NCBI GenBank assembly: GCA_029945495.1
Contig: JAQSCR010000620.1
Location: 1 to 7,376 of the forward strand
Source of the DNA: Pseudolabrys sp.
GTDB lineage: Bacteria; Pseudomonadota; Alphaproteobacteria; Rhizobiales; Xanthobacteraceae
Reading direction: 5' to 3'
DNA: 7,376 nucleotides
Shown in pieces: positions 1 through 5,947 of the stretch. The position numbers and the translations under genes were made by a program. How positions within the stretch are numbered: position 1 is the first letter of the stretch; every line of letters starts with the position of its first letter. The notes under the pieces are model-generated. The model saw only the letters and a list, made by a program, of their open reading frames with translations, was not told the DNA's origin and ran no database searches.

Positions 1-9
1 ACACCTTCA

Positions 10-1728
10 TCAACGATCAACGTTCTCCTTTTGACGGCTGCACATAAAATCGAAGTCGCAGCCCTCGTCGGCCTGCTGTACGGTCTGGTACAGGAGGCGC
101 GCATAGCCGCGCTCAGCCCACTCGGGTAAGCCGACCACTCCTAGGCCGGCTTGTCGTCGTTTGAGTTCGGCATCATCGACTAAAAGATCGATACGCCGAC
201 CTTTCACATCGAGGCATATCTGATCCCCCGTCTGCACGAGCCCCAATGGACCGCCGTCGGCGGACTCAGGCGTGATGTGAAGCACAATGGTGCCGAAGGC
301 GGTGCCGCTCATGCGGGCGTCTGAGATGCGCACCATGTCCTTCACGCCCTGTCGCCCAAGCTTCTTTGGAATAGGCAAATAGCCGGCTTCGGGCATTCCC
401 GGCGCACCCTTTGGGCCGGCATTGCGAAGGACCAGAATATCGTCGGGCCCGACGTCTAAGTCCGGAGCGTCTATCCGGTTCGCCATATCAGGTATCGAGT
501 CGAAAACGACCGCGCGTCCCGTGTGTTGGAGAAGCCGGGGCGTCGCCGCACTGTGTTTGATTACGGCCCCGCGCGGGGCCAGATTGCCCCACAGCACAGC
601 CATAGCGCCGACCGGCTTGATGGGATCGACCACGGAGCGAATGACAGTCTGTCCCGGCACTTCTTCGGCGGCGGCGACGACGTCCCGCAACGTCCCGCCT
701 GCCACGGTTTTCGCGTCAAGGTCGATCAGGTTGCCCAACTCTTTCAGCAACTTCGGTACGCCGCCGGCGTGGTGAAAATGCTCCATGTAATGCTGGCCGG
801 ATGGCTTGAGATCGATCAGGACCGGTACTTCGCGACCAAGCGCGTCGAAGGTTTCGAGGTCGATCTTGTGGCGTGTTCGGTTAGCGATCGCCGTCAGGTG
901 AATGATGCCATTGGTTGAACCGCCGATGGCCTGTATAACGACCTGCGCGTTGCGGAACGCGGCTGCGGTCAGGATTTCGTTCGGCAGCGGGCCGCCGGAA
1001 ACAGCCATCTCGGCCGCACGCTTGCCGCTCGCCTCCGCAATGCGCACACGCTCGGCATGCGGCGCGGGCACGGTCGCGCTCATCGGCAACGACAGGCCCA
1101 TGGCCTCGGCGATGCACGCCATAGTGCTCGCCGTTCCCATCACCATGCAGGTTCCGACCGAAGGTGCGAGGCGGCCGTTCACCATCTCAACCTCCGCCTC
1201 GTCGATTTCACCGGCACGGTGCGCGCTCCAGATGCGCCGGCAGTCCGTGCACGCGCCCAGAACTTCGCCCTTGTGATGCCCAACCACCATGGGACCGACC
1301 GGGATGACGACCGTCGGCAGGTCAGCGCTCGCGGCCGCCATAATCTGCGCCGGTAAGGTCTTGTCGCAGCCGCCAATGATAATGACCGCGTCCATTGGCT
1401 GGGCGCGGATCATTTCCTCCGTGTCCATCGCCATCAAATTACGAAGATACATCGAGGTTGGATGCGCGAAGCTCTCGTGTATGGAGATGGTCGGGAAAAC
1501 CATCGGCATGCCGCCGGCAAGCATCACGCCGCGTTTGGCTGCCTCGATTAGTACTGGGACATTCCCGTGGCAAGGATTGTAATCGCTATAGGTGTTCGTA
1601 ATGCCGACGATCGGGCGGTTAAGCGCATCATTGGAATAGCCCATCGCCTTGATGAAGGCCTTGCGCAGGAACAGCGAAAAGCCGGCATCACCATAACTGG
1701 TAAGGCCTTTACGCAAGCCTTTGCTCAT
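10..1728 (-). CDS. IlvD/Edd-family sugar-acid (or hydroxy-acid) dehydratase
   Basis: A 572-residue cytoplasmic Fe-S enzyme, full length for the family. Such enzymes remove water from a 2,3-dihydroxy acid to give a 2-keto-3-deoxy acid; relatives act on arabonate, xylonate, gluconate, phosphogluconate or dihydroxyisovalerate. Visible residues match the known catalytic set: Cys53 (PCHGN), Cys121 (GCDKT) and Cys194 (VGTC) as cluster ligands; Glu85 (HESF), Asp122, Lys123 and Glu447 (MPEAGY) around Mg2+, with Lys123 the residue carbamylated in relatives; and Ser474 (ARMSG) as the active-site serine. They sit at a constant six-residue offset from the numbering I recall for Rhizobium L-arabinonate dehydratase, which suggests a [2Fe-2S] enzyme. 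The ATG has GAGGAA six bases upstream. It follows the GntR gene by 36 bases, so the two are probably co-transcribed. Catabolic context and the GCDKT-type motif favour a sugar acid over branched-chain amino acid synthesis. The C-terminus ends NVDR, without the terminal His of many sugar-acid dehydratases. The family is certain; the substrate is not. Confidence -1.
   Translation of the reverse strand: MSKGLRKGLTSYGDAGFSLFLRKAFIKAMGYSNDALNRPIVGITNTYSDYNPCHGNVPVLIEAAKRGVMLAGGMPMVFPTISIHESFAHPTSMYLRNLMAMDTEEMIRAQPMDAVIIIGGCDKTLPAQIMAAASADLPTVVIPVGPMVVGHHKGEVLGACTDCRRIWSAHRAGEIDEAEVEMVNGRLAPSVGTCMVMGTASTMACIAEAMGLSLPMSATVPAPHAERVRIAEASGKRAAEMAVSGGPLPNEILTAAAFRNAQVVIQAIGGSTNGIIHLTAIANRTRHKIDLETFDALGREVPVLIDLKPSGQHYMEHFHHAGGVPKLLKELGNLIDLDAKTVAGGTLRDVVAAAEEVPGQTVIRSVVDPIKPVGAMAVLWGNLAPRGAVIKHSAATPRLLQHTGRAVVFDSIPDMANRIDAPDLDVGPDDILVLRNAGPKGAPGMPEAGYLPIPKKLGRQGVKDMVRISDARMSGTAFGTIVLHITPESADGGPLGLVQTGDQICLDVKGRRIDLLVDDAELKRRQAGLGVVGLPEWAERGYARLLYQTVQQADEGCDFDFMCSRQKENVDR
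25..32 (-). promoter_or_regulatory. possible ribosome-binding site for a gene beyond the left edge
   Basis: Read on the minus strand, the last codons of the dehydratase contain AAAAGGAG. Two starts are possible: a TTG at 20-18, four bases after the site, or an ATG at 10-8 that shares its first base with the dehydratase TGA stop (TGATG) but lies 14 bases away. Either would start a translationally coupled next gene of the operon. Only 10 to 20 bases of it would lie in the window, so nothing can be said about its product. Confidence -1.
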
Positions 1729-1734
1729 TGTTCG

Positions 1735-1740
1735 TTCCTC
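1735..1740 (-). promoter_or_regulatory. ribosome-binding site of the dehydratase
   Basis: GAGGAA on the minus strand, six bases before the ATG at 1728. It supports this start and shows that the dehydratase has its own translation signal within the 36-base gap after the regulator. Confidence -1.
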
Positions 1741-1764
1741 AAGCTTGAACTGTTCGACCGGGCA

Positions 1765-2517
1765 TCAGACGGCTGCCTCGCCGAAGCGCTGTCTGTAGGC
1801 GCGAATATAGGCCTGTGCTGCAGGCATGAGATGACGCTTGATCAGTTTGATCAGATCGTCACGGCGAGAATCCCGCAAAGCCGCGATCATCTCGATATGG
1901 TCCCGGCGCGCGTCGTCAAGCGCAGCGGGGTTTGCGTACGCATAAGAGCGAATGCCGGACACTTTCTGCGCAAGATACTCGATCGTTTCAATTAGACAAT
2001 TGTTGCCGCACAGGCCGTAAAGCACGCGGTGAAATCGCACATTGCTGTGGAACACAGCCAGCAATTCCCCGGCATCAACTGCCTTGCTGTGCTCGAGTTG
2101 CAGCGCCTCGATGCTGGCGAGATCCGCCTTCGGCACCGGAAGTGACAGGATACGCACCGCCATCACTTCGAGTTCCTCGCGCACCGCGTAAATCTCCGTC
2201 ACCTCGCGGGGAGTGAGATCGCGCACGATCGCGCCACGGTTGGGGATGCGCTGAACAATTCCCTTTTTTTCTAATTCGAACAGTGCAAGCCGGACATCGC
2301 CGCGATGGGTATTGAAATCTACGCTCAAATCCTGCTCGACAAGCCGCTCACGCGGGTGCCGCCGGCCGAGGACGATATCTTCTTCAAGCTTACGCGCGAT
2401 CAGACCAGCAATCGACGCATCGCGGGAATACACCTCGGCCTTCGGCGATGAAACGCTGGCTGCTTTGCCGGGCCCTTTGTGCACGAGCGGCTTTCGAGAG
2501 GTTTTGGTCGTCGCCAT
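1765..2517 (-). CDS. GntR-family transcription regulator, FadR/FCD subfamily
   Basis: A 250-residue DNA-binding regulator. After a basic, low-complexity N-terminal tail (about residues 1-33) comes a GntR winged helix (about 35-105), with a recognition-helix region rich in Arg and a typical wing, IPNRGAIVRDL. The C-terminal helical FCD ligand domain (about 107-240) begins EIYAVREELE. Asn159, His163, His207 and His229 have the spacing of the metal-binding D/N-His-His-His set of FCD proteins, which usually bind carboxylic or sugar acids. The last two His are 22 apart, as in known structures. It lies directly upstream of the dehydratase and divergent from the TRAP genes, so it probably represses or controls both. 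The ATG at 2517 lacks a clear Shine-Dalgarno sequence. The tail before the winged helix is longer than usual, but I see no better-supported internal start. The family is secure; ligand and targets are inferred from position. Confidence -1.
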   Translation of the reverse strand: MATTKTSRKPLVHKGPGKAASVSSPKAEVYSRDASIAGLIARKLEEDIVLGRRHPRERLVEQDLSVDFNTHRGDVRLALFELEKKGIVQRIPNRGAIVRDLTPREVTEIYAVREELEVMAVRILSLPVPKADLASIEALQLEHSKAVDAGELLAVFHSNVRFHRVLYGLCGNNCLIETIEYLAQKVSGIRSYAYANPAALDDARRDHIEMIAALRDSRRDDLIKLIKRHLMPAAQAYIRAYRQRFGEAAV

Positions 2518-2542
2518 GGCCGCAACAATACCGAGGCATCAG

Positions 2543-2554
2543 ATAGTATACAAT
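2543..2554. promoter_or_regulatory. candidate GntR-type operator
   Basis: ATAGTATACAAT is a 12-base palindrome with one mismatched base pair, centred at 2548/2549. Its core GTATAC and flanking A/T bases resemble the short T-G-T/A-C-A palindromes bound by many FadR-subfamily regulators. It lies 26 bases upstream of the GntR start codon. That this regulator binds here is an inference from position and symmetry. Confidence -1.
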
Positions 2555-2566
2555 TAAAAATACCAT

Positions 2567-2596
2567 CTTGTTGACAGGTCCAATCCGGTCAATAAT
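2567..2596 (+). promoter_or_regulatory. candidate sigma70-type promoter of dctPQM
   Basis: CTTGTTGACA carries two overlapping -35 options: a perfect TTGACA at 2571-2576 and TTGTTG at 2568-2573. The best -10 match is AATAAT at 2591-2596 (five of six consensus bases). The spacing is 17 with TTGTTG but only 14 with TTGACA. The 5' leader before the dctP start would be about 70 bases. This is moderate support only. Confidence -1.
2571..2592. promoter_or_regulatory. inverted repeat overlapping the dctP -35 region, possible second operator
   Basis: TTGACAGG and CCGGTCAA form 8-base inverted arms with one mismatch around a 6-base centre. The repeat covers the TTGACA hexamer, so a bound dimer here would block or position RNA polymerase. 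It differs in sequence from the 2543-2554 palindrome, so it may be for another protein or may be chance. Confidence -1.
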
Positions 2597-2603
2597 GAGG
2601 TAA

Positions 2604-2624
2604 CCGGGTTTTTCGTACGCCCGG
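2604..2624 (+). other. small GC hairpin in the dctP leader
   Basis: CCGGG (2604-2608) pairs perfectly with CCCGG (2620-2624) around an 11-base loop that itself holds the palindrome CGTACG (2614-2619). It falls in the predicted 5' leader of dctP and could stabilise the mRNA or be a binding site. No known riboswitch pattern is recognised. Confidence -1.
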
Positions 2625-2660
2625 CGAACCATCAGCCGACAAAAAAGCGGCGATAGCCCG

Positions 2661-2666
2661 GGAGGA
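2661..2666 (+). promoter_or_regulatory. strong ribosome-binding site of dctP
   Basis: GGAGGA lies five bases before the ATG at 2672. This near-consensus site fixes the start and fits the high expression expected of a periplasmic binding protein. Confidence -1.
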
Positions 2667-2671
2667 GTTCG

Positions 2672-3679
2672 ATGCAGGTTTCAAGGTACCTACCGCTCAC
2701 GCGCGGCATTTTGCTCGGCGTCGCATTGGCGATGTCGTCCACTGTAGCGCTTGCGCAGAACCGCCAGTTTTCATTCGCCTATGATCAGCCGAAGGGTAGC
2801 GGCTACGGCGCCGGCGCCGAAATGTTCAATAAGAAACTGATGGAATTGAGCAAAGGCACTCTCTCCATCAATCAATATCCCGGCGCACAACTCGGCACCG
2901 AAGCGCAAACCTTGCAGAAAGTGCAGACCGGCGACATCGACTTCGTGTTCTTGTCGACGGCCAATGCCTCGACCGCACAGCCGGAATCCGGAGTTTTTTC
3001 GATCCACTTCATCTTCCGCGACGAAGCACATGCCATCAAAGTGCTCGGCGATCCGGGCGTGATAGCAGCGATGCGTGAACTATACGCGGCCAAGATGAAG
3101 GGCGCACATATGCTTGGTCTTGGTTCGCAAGGCTTGCGGCATATGTACGGCAAGAAGGCGGTCGAGAAGGTTGCCGACCTCAAAGGCGTCAAGATGCGCG
3201 TGCAGGCGACGGTGACGGAAGACGAGACATTCCCGGCGTACGGCGCACAAGTCGTGCACATGCCGTTCGGCGAGGTCTACACCTCGCTCCAAACCGGCGT
3301 CGTCGACATGGCCGAGAACGGCATCAACAATTATCTCATCAACAAACATTACGAACCCGCGCCAGTTCTTTCGCTCACCGAGCACGAAGCCAATAACGCC
3401 GCGCTTTTCGTCAGCGACAAGGTCTGGAGCAGCCTGAGCGCCGATCAGAAGAAATGGGTCCAGGAGGCGGCCGACGAAGTCAGCCAAAAGGAGCCGGCAG
3501 CCGCTTTTAAACTCGAACACGAGGCCCTGGCGAAGCTGGAAAAGATCGGCGTAAAGGTTGTCAAGAATGTCGACAAGAGCGGCTTTGCGCAAATCAGCAA
3601 GCCGATCCAGGATAAACTCGCCAACGACCTCGGTCCCAACGCCGTGAAGGTCCTCGCACTCGTCCGCAACGTAAAATAA
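2672..3679 (+). CDS. dctP: TRAP transporter periplasmic solute-binding protein, DctP family
   Basis: A 335-residue extracytoplasmic receptor that captures an organic or sugar acid and delivers it to the DctQM membrane complex. A Sec signal peptide is clear: charged start, hydrophobic core at about 11-21, and an ALA cleavage site before Gln29. The mature part shows DctP hallmarks: the early LG-containing segment (PGAQLGTE, about 70-77), GLRHMYG (154-160), and LKGVKMRV with Arg176, the conserved arginine that salt-bridges the ligand carboxylate in this family. MPFGEVYTSLQTGVVDMAEN (about 197-216) follows, with Glu215 and Asn216 where the family often has ligand contacts. Length is normal. It is first in dctPQM and divergent from the GntR gene, so induction by the regulator's ligand is likely. 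The conserved arginine indicates a carboxylate substrate. The adjacent dehydratase suggests an aldonate- or uronate-like acid, but the pocket cannot be read to that level from sequence alone. Confidence -1.
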   Translation: MQVSRYLPLTRGILLGVALAMSSTVALAQNRQFSFAYDQPKGSGYGAGAEMFNKKLMELSKGTLSINQYPGAQLGTEAQTLQKVQTGDIDFVFLSTANASTAQPESGVFSIHFIFRDEAHAIKVLGDPGVIAAMRELYAAKMKGAHMLGLGSQGLRHMYGKKAVEKVADLKGVKMRVQATVTEDETFPAYGAQVVHMPFGEVYTSLQTGVVDMAENGINNYLINKHYEPAPVLSLTEHEANNAALFVSDKVWSSLSADQKKWVQEAADEVSQKEPAAAFKLEHEALAKLEKIGVKVVKNVDKSGFAQISKPIQDKLANDLGPNAVKVLALVRNVK

Positions 3680-3690
3680 CTTGCTTGTTT

Positions 3691-3724
3691 GCGAGGCGGG
3701 GAGCCATTCGGTTTCCCGCCTCGT
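3691..3724 (+). terminator. hairpin between dctP and dctQ (attenuator or mRNA stabiliser)
   Basis: CGAGGCGGG (3692-3700) pairs perfectly with CCCGCCTCG (3715-3723). The stem can be extended inward by three weaker pairs, leaving a loop of about eight bases. Only TGTTT follows, not a proper U run, so full termination is unlikely. A hairpin just after a binding-protein gene commonly protects the upstream message and reduces read-through, giving more receptor than membrane subunits. Confidence -1.
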
Positions 3725-3754
3725 GTTTACCTCGAAGCGGACGAGAGATAGACC

Positions 3755-4300
3755 ATGAGAGGATTTAACGGGTTAGTATTGCAGCAGCAGCGCCACTTGA
3801 AATGGCGGGCGCTCGACCCGCTTGAACAAATCCTGATGATCCTGTGCGGCGTCGCCATCACCGGTTTTTGCTTGCTGGTCATGTGCGACATCGTCACCCG
3901 CACCGTGGGGCACCCCTGGCTCTGGCTTCAGGAGGCGACGATGACATTCTTTATCTATGGCATCTTCATCGGTGTCGGCGCGGCCACCCGCCGCAATGAC
4001 CATCTCTACCTTGCCGTTTTGGCCGAGTCGATGAGCGGCAACAGCCGGCTCTTTTTCGAAATGTTCAATCGCTGCGTGGTGCTCGGCGTCGCCCTCTGCA
4101 TGATCTATTTTGGCTACCTGAACGTGCTTGACGGCTTCAAAAGCCTGCGTATGCCGTCAATGACGCCGATGGCGACATTTTATGCGGCCATCCCCTTATG
4201 TGGGATTCTCGTTTCCCTTTTCACTATCGAACAGATGGTGAACGGGTGGCGCAACGGCTTCCCCGATATAAACGTCGATGAAAAGAGGAAGTCACTGTGA
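3755..4300 (+). CDS. dctQ: TRAP transporter small integral membrane subunit, DctQ family
   Basis: A 181-residue inner-membrane protein of usual length, with four predicted hydrophobic segments at about residues 26-48, 56-76, 101-123 and 140-160. The family pattern is seen in the stretch from Arg49 through TM2: a Trp-rich turn before the helix (WLWLQEA, about 56-62), then GIFIGVGAATRRNDHLYL (about 69-86), with the conserved Gly, Arg and His. DctQ pairs with DctM and is needed for transport. It begins 75 bases after dctP, downstream of a hairpin, with only a modest purine-rich site (GAGAGA) before its ATG, so it is probably made in smaller amounts than DctP. Its last four bases overlap the start of dctM. 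The N-terminal 20 residues are polar and Gln/Arg-rich and would face the cytoplasm. Confidence -1.
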   Translation: MRGFNGLVLQQQRHLKWRALDPLEQILMILCGVAITGFCLLVMCDIVTRTVGHPWLWLQEATMTFFIYGIFIGVGAATRRNDHLYLAVLAESMSGNSRLFFEMFNRCVVLGVALCMIYFGYLNVLDGFKSLRMPSMTPMATFYAAIPLCGILVSLFTIEQMVNGWRNGFPDINVDEKRKSL

Positions 4301-5637
4301 CCTCCAATGGCGCGCTCATTTTTTTGATGGCCTTCCTGTTTCTGTTCCTAGGCTACATGGGCGTGCCGGTGGCCTTCGCCTTGATTGCCGCGGTGCTGGT
4401 GGTGACGTCATTCACGTCCGTCAGCCTCGCCTCGATGATGGCGCAGCTTTTCAATGGCATGGATGTCGAGGCTCTGCTGGCGGTGCCGTTTTTTCTGCTG
4501 GTCGGCGACCTAATGAGCTCGGCAAACGTGACCGTGCGCATGATAACGTTGTCGCAAACTTTGGTCGGCCATCTGCGCGGCGGGCTAGCGCAAGTGGTTA
4601 CGATTTTCAGCATGTTCTTCGCCGGTATATCTGGGTCGTCGGCGGCCGACGTCGCAGTACTCACACGCACTCTCGGGCCCGAGATGGATCGCGAGGGCTA
4701 TGATCGCGCCTTCACCGCCGCGCTGATCGCTTCGGCCGCGACGATGGCCAATCTCATTCCGCCCAGCATTATGGCGGTGGTTTATGGCGCGACTGGAAAC
4801 GTCTCGATCGGCGGGCTATTCTTGGGTGGCGTTGTGCCCGGCGTGCTCGTCGGCATTGGGCTGATGATCTACAGCTATTTTTTCGGACCGGTCGGTCTCA
4901 AGCACAAACGTGCGACCTTCGGTCAAATCGGCACGGCGACCAAAGAAGCCGCAGTGCCATTGATGATTCCCATAATCATCATGGGCGGTATCCTGACCGG
5001 CCAGTTCACGCCGACCGAAGCCGGCGTCATTGCCGTCGCTTACATTCTCTTTGTCGCGATTCCGTTTCTCAATTACCAGCACGTCGCCAAGCTGCCGCGC
5101 GACATGGCACTTACTGGATTACTCTATTCTATTCCGCTGATCACCATCGGCGCCGCATCGGTATTCGGCTGGATGCTGGCCTATTTGCGCGGCCCCGCCG
5201 TGGTATCGGGATGGATAGCAAATACGGCAGGCAACGATCCGTTCATGATCATGCTGCTGCTGGTCGTCCTGTTTGTCATCGTCGGCGATTTCATCGACGC
5301 CATCCCAGCAATCATTATTTTCATGCCGATCATCAATGATCTCACCCAGAACGCCGACATCAACCCGGTGCATATGGGCGTCGTCATCATCGTGACGCTG
5401 GCGTTCGGGCTGATCACTCCGCCTTACGGGCTTTGTTTGCTGATGGCGTCGAAATTTATCGGCGTACGTTTTGGCAAAGCGATGTTCGCGTCTTTCCCAA
5501 TCTACATCATATTCTTCGCAGCCATCGCATTCTGTATCTTCTTACCCGAGGTTGTGCTTTGGCTACCCAAGCACTTGATGCCAGAATCGGTCGGCTGCTT
5601 TAAGAACCCAAGCGGGGCGGGTTATATCTGCCCGTAA
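4297..5637 (+). CDS. dctM: TRAP transporter large integral membrane subunit, DctM family
   Basis: A 446-residue, highly hydrophobic inner-membrane protein of about a dozen segments. It is the sodium-coupled elevator-type translocation channel of the TRAP system. Motifs in order: GISGSSAADVA (110-120) and IPPSI (154-158) in the first half, then GQFTPTEAG (235-243) and LITPPYG (372-378) in the second. This two-fold arrangement of Ser/Thr/Pro-rich re-entrant hairpins forms the sodium and substrate sites. The start is GTG inside the GTGA overlap with the dctQ stop, with AGAGGAAG six bases upstream, so translation of the two subunits is coupled. The family core ends near residue 428. A tail of about 18 residues with two cysteines (Cys434, Cys445) follows, longer than the typical DctM end. 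The gene ends with tandem TAA TAA stops. No good intrinsic terminator is visible after it. Confidence -1.
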   Translation: MTSNGALIFLMAFLFLFLGYMGVPVAFALIAAVLVVTSFTSVSLASMMAQLFNGMDVEALLAVPFFLLVGDLMSSANVTVRMITLSQTLVGHLRGGLAQVVTIFSMFFAGISGSSAADVAVLTRTLGPEMDREGYDRAFTAALIASAATMANLIPPSIMAVVYGATGNVSIGGLFLGGVVPGVLVGIGLMIYSYFFGPVGLKHKRATFGQIGTATKEAAVPLMIPIIIMGGILTGQFTPTEAGVIAVAYILFVAIPFLNYQHVAKLPRDMALTGLLYSIPLITIGAASVFGWMLAYLRGPAVVSGWIANTAGNDPFMIMLLLVVLFVIVGDFIDAIPAIIIFMPIINDLTQNADINPVHMGVVIIVTLAFGLITPPYGLCLLMASKFIGVRFGKAMFASFPIYIIFFAAIAFCIFLPEVVLWLPKHLMPESVGCFKNPSGAGYICP

Positions 5638-5790
5638 TAAGCCCCACGCACGTCGCCTGCCCCGATGCGCACCATATTTGAACGCGGCTGACACTCGGAT
5701 GGTATGAGTTCGGTAACCGCCCCCATCGGGTAGTCCGCTATTAATGTTAGTTTAGCATTGGCACTAGCGCTATCGATTTTGCCCGCGAGC

Positions 5791-5812
5791 TGGAAACCGG
5801 TTTTGCGGCCGC
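5791..5812. repeat. possible copy of a dispersed rhizobial intergenic repeat
   Basis: Read on the minus strand, the sequence is GCGGCCGCAAAACCGGTTTCC. In my recollection many Hyphomicrobiales genomes carry intergenic copies built on an AAAACCGGTTTCC core. I cannot test copy number here. The core is palindromic in itself, so chance remains possible. Confidence -1.
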
Positions 5813-5822
5813 TAAAAGGACT

Positions 5823-5851
5823 TTGAGGTTTTCGTAGTATGGTTATATGAT
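5823..5851 (+). promoter_or_regulatory. sigma70-type promoter of the ABC binding-protein gene
   Basis: TTGAGG (5823-5828, four of six consensus bases), an exact 17-base spacer, then TATGAT (5846-5851, five of six). Transcription would begin near 5858, giving a leader of about 90 bases. This is the best promoter match in the window and argues that the ABC gene is a unit separate from dctPQM. Confidence -1.
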
Positions 5852-5854
5852 AAC
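5842..5854. promoter_or_regulatory. candidate operator over the -10 element
   Basis: GTTAT-ATG-ATAAC is a perfect inverted repeat with 5-base arms and a 3-base centre. It covers the TATGAT -10 hexamer, so a protein bound here would repress the promoter. The GTTAT/ATAAC arms suit a LacI- or GntR-type dimer. No regulator for it is seen in the window except the GntR protein, whose likely site has a different sequence. Confidence -1.
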
Positions 5855-5934
5855 ATGACAACTGGGATCGAGTTTCGGCCTGGCATCGTCAGAAACGCAG
5901 CTTGAAGTCGCCAACCAAGACGTAACTATCAACA

Positions 5935-5940
5935 GGGAGG
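5935..5940 (+). promoter_or_regulatory. ribosome-binding site fixing a GTG start
   Basis: GGGAGG lies seven bases before the GTG at 5948. It is strong and well spaced, so it justifies the GTG start, which is also the one that gives a complete signal peptide. Confidence -1.
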
Positions 5941-5947
5941 ATAAAAA

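Larger units (their letters stand above)
2518..2671. promoter_or_regulatory. divergent intergenic control region between gntR and dctP
   Basis: This 154-base, partly AT-rich gap separates the start codons of two oppositely transcribed units, so it must hold promoters for both. It contains a 12-base near-palindrome (2543-2554), an inverted repeat over a TTGACA hexamer (2571-2592), a GC hairpin (2604-2624) and a strong ribosome-binding site for dctP. A minus-strand -10-like TATACT (2550-2545) overlaps the palindrome but has no convincing -35 element. That would suit autoregulation of the GntR gene, but it is weak evidence. Confidence -1.
5638..5947. other. 310-base non-coding gap with palindrome cluster and promoter
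   Basis: No credible gene is seen. The left part (5641-5760) shows no recognised element. The middle contains closely spaced perfect palindromes: TAGCGCTA (5765-5772), ATCGAT (5772-5777), AAACCGGTTT (5794-5803) and GCGGCCGC (5805-5812). The GGAAACCGGTTTTGCGGC stretch resembles, from memory, a short dispersed repeat seen between genes in Hyphomicrobiales. The right part carries the promoter, candidate operator and ribosome-binding site of the following gene. Confidence -1.

Noticed and set aside
10..1728. Assignment as ilvD (branched-chain amino acid synthesis) or edd (phosphogluconate dehydratase)
   Set aside because: Catalytic residues fit the whole superfamily, but the catabolic neighbours and the GCDKT-type motif favour a sugar-acid enzyme, so no specific symbol is given.
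1567..1995. 142-codon plus-strand open frame spanning the dehydratase start and the end of gntR
   Set aside because: It crosses the junction of two clear minus-strand genes, has no motif, and would be antisense to both.
3080..3592. 170-codon minus-strand open frame inside dctP
   Set aside because: Antisense shadow of a well-supported gene; such frames are common in GC-rich coding DNA and this one shows no family features.
5612..5649. GC-rich imperfect stem around the dctM stop as a terminator
   Set aside because: The pairing is short and interrupted, and no T run follows, so it cannot be called a terminator.
5757..5775. TTGGCAC as a possible sigma54 -24 element
   Set aside because: The required GC of the -12 element is not at the right spacing, and the gene already has a better sigma70-type promoter.
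5622..5861. 79-codon minus-strand open frame across the dctM end and the gap
   Set aside because: It has no recognisable domain and no good ribosome-binding site, it runs antisense into the end of dctM, and it passes through the palindrome cluster and the promoter. Most likely chance or repeat-derived.
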